In this document: piece by piece, positions 58,696 to 64,000 of the stretch
Position numbering within the stretch: position 1 is the stretch's first letter
How the letters are laid out: each line of letters starts with the position of its first letter
Source of the DNA: Micromonospora sp. MH99
GTDB taxonomy: Bacteria > Actinomycetota > Actinomycetes > Mycobacteriales > Micromonosporaceae
Direction of reading: 5' to 3'
Assembly: GCF_021442385.1 (NCBI RefSeq)
Contig: NZ_MUZA01000005.1
Location: 1 to 64,000 of the forward strand
DNA: 64,000 bases
The notes under the pieces: model-generated
Told to the model about the DNA's origin: nothing
The model's database searches: none
The model's input: the letters and a program-made list of their open reading frames with translations, nothing else
Position numbers and translations under genes: made by a program

Positions 58696-59543
58696 GCCGC
58701 CACCAACGTCTGGCGTGCCCGCCCCAGCCCGGCGACCTCCAGCTCCACCACGTCGCCGGCGCGCAGGTACGGGTGGTCCGGGAGACCCAGCGCCACCCCG
58801 GCGGGCGTACCGGTGTTGATGACGTCGCCGGGGTACAGGACCATGAACTGGCTCAGATACCAGACGACGTGTGCGACGGGGAAGATCATGTCCTTGGTGG
58901 ACCCGTCCTGGCGGAGAACCCCGTTGACCCACAACCGCAGCGCCAGCGACTGCGGGTCGTCGATCTCGTCGGCCGGCACCAGGCTCGGCCCCAGCGGGTT
59001 GAAGGTCTCGCAGCTCTTGCCCTTGTCCCACTGGCCCCCGCGCTCCAACTGGAACGCCCGCTCGGAGACGTCGTGCGACACCGCGTAACCCGCGATGTGC
59101 CGCATGGCCTCCTGCGGCGAGTCGGCGTAGCGGATGGTCGAGCCGACGACGACCGCGAGTTCGACCTCCCAGTCGGTCTTCGTCGAGCCGCGCGGAACGA
59201 GAACATCGTCGTACGGCCCGACAATGGTCATCGGGTCCTTCATGAAGACCACCGGCTCGGCCGGCAGCGCCGCACCCGTCTCCGCCGCGTGATCGCGGTA
59301 GTTGAGCCCGATGCAGACGACCTTGTGGGGTCGGGCGACCGGAGCTCCCACCCGCAGGCTGTCCGCGTCGGGCAGCTCGGCCAGCTCGCCACGATCGAGC
59401 GCGACCCGCGTCCGCGCGATCCCGTCCGACGCCCAGAACGCCCCGTCCAGGTCGGCGGTGAGCGGCCGCAGGTCGAAGGTCGTACCGTCGCGCTGGACGA
59501 CAGGGATCTCCTGGCCGCTCGGGCCGAGGCGCTGGAAGTTCAT
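58692..59543 (-). CDS. fumarylacetoacetate hydrolase family protein, probable 2,4-diketo-3-deoxy-sugar-acid hydrolase
   Basis: A 283-residue FAH-fold enzyme. VVCIGLNYRDHAAETGAALP, PVVFMKDPMTIVGPYDDVLV, DWEVELAVVVGSTIRYADSP (metal Glu/Asp) and GYAVSHDVSERAFQLERGGQ are in order, ending NTGTPAGVALGLPDHPYLR. In L-rhamnose/L-fucose pathways such an enzyme cuts the diketo acid to pyruvate and L-lactate; other FAH members are ureidoglycolate lyase or fumarylpyruvate hydrolase. ATG 59543 follows GAGGAGA. It is first of the five-gene operon. Confidence 0.88.
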   Translation of the reverse strand: MNFQRLGPSGQEIPVVQRDGTTFDLRPLTADLDGAFWASDGIARTRVALDRGELAELPDADSLRVGAPVARPHKVVCIGLNYRDHAAETGAALPAEPVVFMKDPMTIVGPYDDVLVPRGSTKTDWEVELAVVVGSTIRYADSPQEAMRHIAGYAVSHDVSERAFQLERGGQWDKGKSCETFNPLGPSLVPADEIDDPQSLALRLWVNGVLRQDGSTKDMIFPVAHVVWYLSQFMVLYPGDVINTGTPAGVALGLPDHPYLRAGDVVELEVAGLGRARQTLVAA

Positions 59544-59640
59544 CTCACTCTCCTCTGTGTCCGGACGGACCGGCGGGTGGCGGACACCCCCGCATTCAAC
59601 ACCGCCACTCCCCGCGGCCGGCACGGCGGGATCACCTCGG

Positions 59641-60450
59641 TCAGCTCCGTGGGACGTCGCCGTCGCCCCGTACGCCCAGGGCACGCAGCGTCGCCGCGTC
59701 GGCGGGGAAGAACGACTCGACGGCCAGCCCGGCGACCGTGACATCCAGCGGGGTGCCGAACACGGTGGTGGTGCTGAGGAAGGACAGGTCCCGGCCGTGG
59801 TGGCGGTACCGGAGCCCGACCGCGACCCGCGAGACCGGGTCGTCCATGGCCGGAGGACGGCAGTTGTCGCCGGGATAGCCGCGCAGTTCCTCGTGCAGGT
59901 CGTGCAGAGCCGCGTCGCCGGTGGCGACGGCCGTCTGGCGCAGCCGGGTGAGCAGGTGCGTCCGCCACTCGGGCAGGTTGCCGATCCGCGGGGCCATCCC
60001 GTCGGGGTGCAGGCTGAGCCGCAGGACGTTGACCGGAGGGACGAGCAGGTGCGGCGCCGCGCCCTCGGTGAACAACGCCACGGCGGAGTTGGCCTCCACG
60101 AGCTGCCAGTGCCTGTCGATGAGCACCGCCGGGTACGGGCCGTGGCCGTCGAGGATCCGCCGTACGGCGGCGCGCACCGGCGCCAGTTCCGGGTCGTCCA
60201 GCTCGTGGCGGGGGTAGGCGGGCGCGTACCCGCCGGCGAGCAGGATGGTGTTGCGGTCCGCCAGCGGTACGTCGAGCTGCTCGGCCAGCCGCAGGATCAG
60301 CTCGGGGCTCGGCCGGGACCGTCCGGTCTCCACGAAGCTCAGATGTCGGGCCGAGATCCCCGTCTCGATCGACAGGTCCAGTTGGCTCATCCGGCGGCTC
60401 TGGCGCCAGTCGCGCAGCAGCTCTCCGACCCGTCGTACCGGCCTGGTCAT
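59641..60450 (-). CDS. XRE-family regulator with MmyB-like ligand domain
   Basis: A 269-residue regulator. WRQSRRMSQLDLSIETGISA with RHLSFVETGRSRPSPELILR is the N-terminal helix-turn-helix. The rest matches the PAS-like MmyB ligand-binding domain (VLIDRHWQLVEANSAVALF, FLSTTTVFGTPLDVTVAGLA, ESFFPADAATLRALG). Such proteins often control a nearby divergent enzyme gene. Here the NTF2-like gene is divergent, 147 bases away. The start is uncertain: ATG 60450 or GTG 60459, neither with a strong ribosome site. The gene ends 97 bases above the FAH operon. Confidence 0.87.
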   Translation of the reverse strand: MTRPVRRVGELLRDWRQSRRMSQLDLSIETGISARHLSFVETGRSRPSPELILRLAEQLDVPLADRNTILLAGGYAPAYPRHELDDPELAPVRAAVRRILDGHGPYPAVLIDRHWQLVEANSAVALFTEGAAPHLLVPPVNVLRLSLHPDGMAPRIGNLPEWRTHLLTRLRQTAVATGDAALHDLHEELRGYPGDNCRPPAMDDPVSRVAVGLRYRHHGRDLSFLSTTTVFGTPLDVTVAGLAVESFFPADAATLRALGVRGDGDVPRS

Positions 60451-60597
60451 CGTCGTCACGCGACCGACCCTAGTGAGCGCGCCGGTGCGCGGACCATTAC
60501 CTCCGACGTAATCGACAGCGCCCCGGGCCGGCCGCAACCATCTGTCCCGAGAGCGGCGCCCACCGCCGCCCGTCACCCGACAATGAGGAGAGAAGCC

Positions 60598-60966
60598 ATG
60601 GGTACGAGCTTCGACGCGCTGGCCGAGCGGTACATCGCGATCTGGAACGAGACCGACCCGGCCCGCCGCCGCACCGAGATCGCCGACGTCTGGGCCCCCG
60701 ACGCCCGTTACGTCGACCCGCTCACCGTCGCCGAGGGTCGGGACGCGATCGACGCGACGATCGCGGCCGTGCAGGGCCAGTTTCCGGGCATGACGTTCCG
60801 GCTGGCCGGTCCGGTCGACGGCCACCACGACCAGCTCCGGTTCACCTGGGAGCTGGGACCCGACGGGGTCGAGGCGCCCGTCGTGGGCTTCGACGTCGCA
60901 GTGCTGGACGGCAACGGGCAGCTCCGCCAGGTGCTCGGCTTCCTGGACCGGGTCCCGGTGGCCTGA
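60598..60966 (+). CDS. NTF2-like/SnoaL-fold protein
   Basis: A 122-residue cone-fold protein. LAERYIAIWNETDPARRRTE, IADVWAPDARYVDPLTVAEG and RDAIDATIAAVQGQFPGMTF are typical of the nuclear transport factor 2-like/SnoaL group, with GFLDRVPVA at the end. It may be an isomerase, hydratase or ligand-binder; nothing specifies which. ATG 60598 follows GAGGAGAG. It is divergent from the MmyB-like regulator, which probably controls it. Confidence 0.85.
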   Translation: MGTSFDALAERYIAIWNETDPARRRTEIADVWAPDARYVDPLTVAEGRDAIDATIAAVQGQFPGMTFRLAGPVDGHHDQLRFTWELGPDGVEAPVVGFDVAVLDGNGQLRQVLGFLDRVPVA

Positions 60967-60985
60967 ACGTCCCGCGTGCCGGGGG

Positions 60986-61870
60986 TCAGCGCGGCGGGGT
61001 GTCCCGGCGCGACGGGAACGGGGTGCCGGGCTGCCCGAGGGTGGAGCGGGCACGCAGCCCGACCGGGTCCGGAGCGGTCACCGGCGCGGCCGGGGCCGGC
61101 TCCGGTACCCGGCGCGCGTCGAGGTACGCGGCGGCGGCCCGGTCGTCGTCGGTGGGCGCGGCGAGCAGGGCGTAGAGCAGCCCGACCACCCCGAAGATCA
61201 CCGCCACGACGATCGGCACCAGCAACGTGCTCACCCCGGTGCCGGTCACCCCACCCGCGCGTTCGTGCAGGTGCACCGAGAGCGCGCTCATGCCGGTGAA
61301 GTGCATGCCGTTCACGGCGACGCCCATGACCAGCGCGGACGCGAAGATCGCCAGTCCGCGCCGGACGGTCATCGCGAGCCACAGCGCGACGGTCGCGGCG
61401 ACGACGGCGATGACCACGGAGAGGATGACGCGGGTGCTGTCGTAGCCGAGGCTGCCGTTGAGGCGCATCGCCGCCATGCCCGTGTAGTGCATGGCGGCGA
61501 CGCCGGCGCCGGTGAAGACACCACCGGCGATGAGGCGTACCGGATTCAGCCGGCCGGTGCCGACGATGGCCAGGCCGATACCGACGGCCACCACCGCGAT
61601 GACGGTGCTGGCGGCGGTGAGGGGCACGTCGTACCGGATGCGGGTGCCGTCGACGGCGAAGCCGAGCATGGCCATGAAGTGCATCGCCCAGATGGCGGTG
61701 CCGCCGAGCGCCCAGGCGGCCAGCAGGCCCCACCAGGCGCGCTGACCGGCGGTGCGGGCGGTACGGATGCGACCGGCGCAGACGAGCCCGAGGATCGAGC
61801 CGAGCACGGACAGCGCGTAGCTCAGCGCGGGTGTGATCCACCCGTACTCAAAGTGATTGATGTCCGCCAC
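60986..61870 (-). CDS. MHYT domain membrane protein
   Basis: A protein of about 294 residues with seven predicted helices. Three MHYT-type motifs are visible: WAMHFMAML, AMHYTGMAAM and GMHFTGMSAL. These Met/His residues are proposed to bind a metal, probably copper, near the outer membrane face. The cytoplasmic C-terminal 60 residues are Pro/Ala/Arg-rich with no output domain such as GGDEF. GTG 61870 follows GGGGAGAG. It is convergent with the NTF2-like gene (19-base gap). Confidence 0.87.
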   Translation of the reverse strand: MADINHFEYGWITPALSYALSVLGSILGLVCAGRIRTARTAGQRAWWGLLAAWALGGTAIWAMHFMAMLGFAVDGTRIRYDVPLTAASTVIAVVAVGIGLAIVGTGRLNPVRLIAGGVFTGAGVAAMHYTGMAAMRLNGSLGYDSTRVILSVVIAVVAATVALWLAMTVRRGLAIFASALVMGVAVNGMHFTGMSALSVHLHERAGGVTGTGVSTLLVPIVVAVIFGVVGLLYALLAAPTDDDRAAAAYLDARRVPEPAPAAPVTAPDPVGLRARSTLGQPGTPFPSRRDTPPR

Positions 61871-61948
61871 GGCGGTTCTCTCCCCATTCGTTACCGGCGC
61901 GTAAGCACGGCGCTCGGGCAATGATCGGGGGTGCTCCGACCAGGCGCA

Positions 61949-61981
61949 ACAGCGCCCCCCGGGCTGTTCGGGGGGTGCTGT
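61949..61981 (-). terminator. hairpin terminator after the helicase gene
   Basis: ACAGCGCCCCCC (61949-61960) pairs with GGGGGGTGCTGT (61970-61981) with one G-U pair and a 9-base loop, about 55 bases downstream of the minus-strand helicase stop. Confidence 0.72.
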
Positions 61982-62023
61982 CGCGGTGACCGTCCGATGC
62001 GTCGGTTCGAGAACGACGCTGAC

Positions 62024-62038
62024 CGAAAATGATTATCA
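62024..62038. promoter_or_regulatory. Zur-box-like sequence overlapping the helicase stop codon
   Basis: CGAAAATGATTATCA agrees with the actinobacterial Zur site TGAAAATGATTTTCA at 13 of 15 positions and is the only strongly AT-rich 15-mer nearby. It lies 154 bases upstream of the MHYT gene start, but also overlaps the helicase stop, so chance is a real possibility. Confidence 0.3.
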
Positions 62039-64000
62039 GGCGGAGGTGTGGTACGCCAGCACGCCCCGGTTGATGGCCGCTATCGCCTGCCGGGCGGTGG
62101 AGCGCAGCTCCGGCGAGGCGCCGCCGGAGTCGGCAAGTTGACCGAGCAGGTCGACCACCTGCCGCGCCCACCTGACGAAGTCGCCGGCGGGCATGTCCCC
62201 GTCGATCTCGTGCCCGCTGCCGAGCACCTTGGCCAGCGCCTCGCCCCGCGCCCACCGGTAGACCGGCCAGGCGAAGCCCAGATCCGGCTCCCGGGTCGCG
62301 GCCAGACCGCGCGCCGCCTCGTCGGCCTCGATCTCGCCCCACAGCTTCAGCGTCTCGTCGACGGCGTCGGCCACCGGGCCGCGCGGCAGCGACGCCCGCT
62401 CGTCGACGTCGCGACGCGCCTCGAAGACCACCACGGACACCGCGGCGGCCAGCTCGGCCGGGGAGAGCCCGTCCCACACCCGTCGGCGCAGGCACTCGGC
62501 GACCAGCAGATCCGCTTCCGTCCAGATCCGGCCGAGCATCCGACCGGCGTCGGTGACCGCGCCGTCGCGGGCGAGGTAACCACGGTCGGTCAGCAGCGCG
62601 ACGATCCGGTCGAAGGTCCGCGCGAGGGACCCCGTGCGCCCGGACACCCGCTCGCGCAGCTCCTCGGTGTCCCGCTCCAGGCGGCGACGCCGCTCCGCCC
62701 AGCGTGCGTGCTCCTCGCGCTCCGGGCAGGCGTGGCAGGGGTGGTTACGCAGCTCGGTGCGGAGCTGGGTGAGCCGGTGGTCCTCGCCGGGCGTCTGCCG
62801 GGAGCGGCCACCGCGCCGGCCGCCGTGCCGGTCCAGGCCGGTGCCGCTGACCTCGGCGGCCAGATCCCGCCGGGCGCCCGGCGAGCGGTGGTTGAAGTGC
62901 TTGGGCACCCGGATGCGGGCCAGCACCTCGGCGGGGGTGGTGAAGTCGCCGGGGCTGACCCGCCCCGCCCAGCGGTCCTGGGTGAGCACCAGCGGACGGG
63001 GTTCGCCGAACCCGCCGGTCGCCGGGTCCAGTACGACGGCCAGGCCGGCCCGCCGGCCGGACGGCACCCGGATGACGTCACCGATCCGCAGGCGCTCCAG
63101 CGACGCCACGGCGGCGGCCTTGCGCTGGGTCTGCCCCTGCCGGGCGATGGCCTTCTCCCGGTCGGCGATCGCCACCCGCAGCGCGAAGTACTCGTCGAAG
63201 TCGCCGTGGTGGCAGGCGGCCTCCGCGCCGTACGCCTCGATGGTCTCGGTGTTGCGCTGCACCTGCCGAGCCAGGCCGACCACCGACCGGTCCGCCTGGA
63301 ACTGGGCGAACGAGGACTCCAGCAGCGCCCGGGCCGGCTCCGCGCCGACCGTGCCGACCAGGTTCACCGCCATGTTGTACGAGGGCCGGAAGCTGGACCG
63401 CAGCGGATAGGTGCGGGTGGAGGCGAGCCCGGCCACGTGCCGCGGGTCGGTCTCCGGGGACCACACCACGACGGCGTGCCCCTCGACGTCGATGCCGCGC
63501 CGACCGGCGCGGCCGGTGAGCTGGGTGTACTCCCCCGGGGTCAGGTCGACGTGCGCCTCGCCGTTGTACTTGACCAGGCGTTCCAGGACCACGCAGCGGG
63601 CCGGCATGTTGATGCCCAACGCCAGGGTCTCGGTGGCGAAGACCGCCTTGACCAGGCCCCGGACGAACAGCTCCTCGACGATCTCCTTGAACACCGGCAA
63701 CATCCCGGCGTGGTGGGCCGCGAGGCCGCGCTCCAGGCCGTCGAGCCACTCCCAGTAGCCCAGCACCGTCAGGTCCTCGCCGGGAATGGCGGTGACCCGG
63801 GACTCGACCACCCGGCGGATCTCGGCGCGTTCGTCGGGCGAGGTGAGCCGCAGCCCGGCGGCGAGGCACTGCTGCACGGCGGCGGCGCAGCCGGCCCGGC
63901 TGAAGATGAACAGGATCGCCGGCAGCAGCCCCTCACGGTCCAGCCGGTCGACGATGTCCGGGCGCATCGGCCCACGCCAGCGGGGGCCACGCCGACCGGC
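62036..64000 (-). CDS. helY: HelY-like Ski2-type DEAD/DEAH RNA helicase (partial, 5' end off window)
   Basis: About 654 C-terminal residues are visible; the frame is open at base 64000. The second helicase domain contains AILFIFSRAGCAAAVQQCLA (motif IV region), GLERGLAAHHAGMLPVFKE, VFATETLALGINMPARCVVL (motif V) and TQLTGRAGRRGIDVEGHAVV (motif VI), diagnostic of Ski2-like helicases. A helical C-terminal region follows, with a CHACPEREEHARW cysteine/histidine segment as in HelY. It probably acts in RNA turnover. Walker A and DEVH motifs lie outside the window. The stop is at 62036. Confidence 0.92.
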   Translation of the reverse strand, partial: AGRRGPRWRGPMRPDIVDRLDREGLLPAILFIFSRAGCAAAVQQCLAAGLRLTSPDERAEIRRVVESRVTAIPGEDLTVLGYWEWLDGLERGLAAHHAGMLPVFKEIVEELFVRGLVKAVFATETLALGINMPARCVVLERLVKYNGEAHVDLTPGEYTQLTGRAGRRGIDVEGHAVVVWSPETDPRHVAGLASTRTYPLRSSFRPSYNMAVNLVGTVGAEPARALLESSFAQFQADRSVVGLARQVQRNTETIEAYGAEAACHHGDFDEYFALRVAIADREKAIARQGQTQRKAAAVASLERLRIGDVIRVPSGRRAGLAVVLDPATGGFGEPRPLVLTQDRWAGRVSPGDFTTPAEVLARIRVPKHFNHRSPGARRDLAAEVSGTGLDRHGGRRGGRSRQTPGEDHRLTQLRTELRNHPCHACPEREEHARWAERRRRLERDTEELRERVSGRTGSLARTFDRIVALLTDRGYLARDGAVTDAGRMLGRIWTEADLLVAECLRRRVWDGLSPAELAAAVSVVVFEARRDVDERASLPRGPVADAVDETLKLWGEIEADEAARGLAATREPDLGFAWPVYRWARGEALAKVLGSGHEIDGDMPAGDFVRWARQVVDLLGQLADSGGASPELRSTARQAIAAINRGVLAYHTSA

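Noticed and set aside
1..64000. tRNA, rRNA, CRISPR arrays, insertion sequences or prophage genes
   Set aside because: I looked through the intergenic regions by eye and found no tRNA-like cloverleaf, no array of spaced repeats and no transposase, integrase or phage protein. A covariance-model scan could still reveal a small RNA.

Overview
The window is high-GC DNA with GTG and TTG starts, short operons joined by 4-base ATGA/GTGA overlaps, and strong GC-rich hairpins between convergent genes. The gene families fit a filamentous actinomycete, most likely Micromonosporaceae: GH10 xylanase, GH18 chitinase with a ricin-type lectin domain, GH81 beta-1,3-glucanase, conservon-type kinase and roadblock proteins, and HelY. 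The genus is inferred from gene content only. No rRNA, tRNA, CRISPR array, prophage or transposase was seen.

Region 1 (1-7.9 kb) is a beta-lysine/3,5-diaminohexanoate catabolic locus. A tightly coupled minus-strand operon (kdd, amidohydrolase, kamD, kamE, kal, MutL-like reactivase) diverges from kamA across an AT-rich spacer holding an imperfect palindrome. Together the genes would take L-lysine through beta-lysine and 3,5-diaminohexanoate to 3-keto-5-aminohexanoate, and remove ammonia from 3-aminobutyryl-CoA. The cleavage enzyme (Kce) is not visible and may lie beyond the left edge.

Region 2 (7.9-25 kb) is mixed housekeeping and accessory genes: a lipoprotein deacetylase, YnfA, a CsbD-like stress protein, a histidine phosphatase, an AsnC regulator, an acyl-CoA dehydrogenase/M24 peptidase pair, a secreted chitinase, an HxlR-peroxiredoxin fusion divergent from an MFS exporter, a DUF4037 protein, a 5'-3' exonuclease, a PEP-mutase-like enzyme, an SRPBCC-ArsR-SRPBCC operon behind two identical operators, a GlsB-like membrane protein, a secreted beta-propeller and a DUF1223 protein.

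Region 3 (25-41.7 kb) holds the GH81 glucanase under a LacI-type palindrome, a P450, an XRE regulator, and an unusual operon. In that operon a conservon-type sensor kinase, lacking the expected H-box histidine, and a roadblock protein are followed directly by a complete branched-chain-amino-acid-type ABC transporter (livK-H-M-G-F). A methyltransferase follows, separated from livF by an in-frame tandem repeat.

Region 4 (42-49 kb) holds an 1820-residue single-chain acyl-CoA carboxylase with the eukaryotic domain order (biotin carboxylase, biotin carrier, long central region, carboxyltransferase), then a GH10 xylanase with a xylanase-type operator.

Region 5 (49-64 kb) holds a secreted EEP-family nuclease/phosphatase, a DUF4132 pair, a tetR-oxidoreductase operon with a 36-bp palindrome, and a five-gene operon (FAH hydrolase, SDR, LutA, LutB, LutC). 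That operon looks like the end of a non-phosphorylating deoxysugar-acid pathway coupled to L-lactate oxidation. It ends with an XRE regulator, an NTF2-like protein, an MHYT membrane protein and the C-terminal part of a HelY-type helicase running off the right edge.
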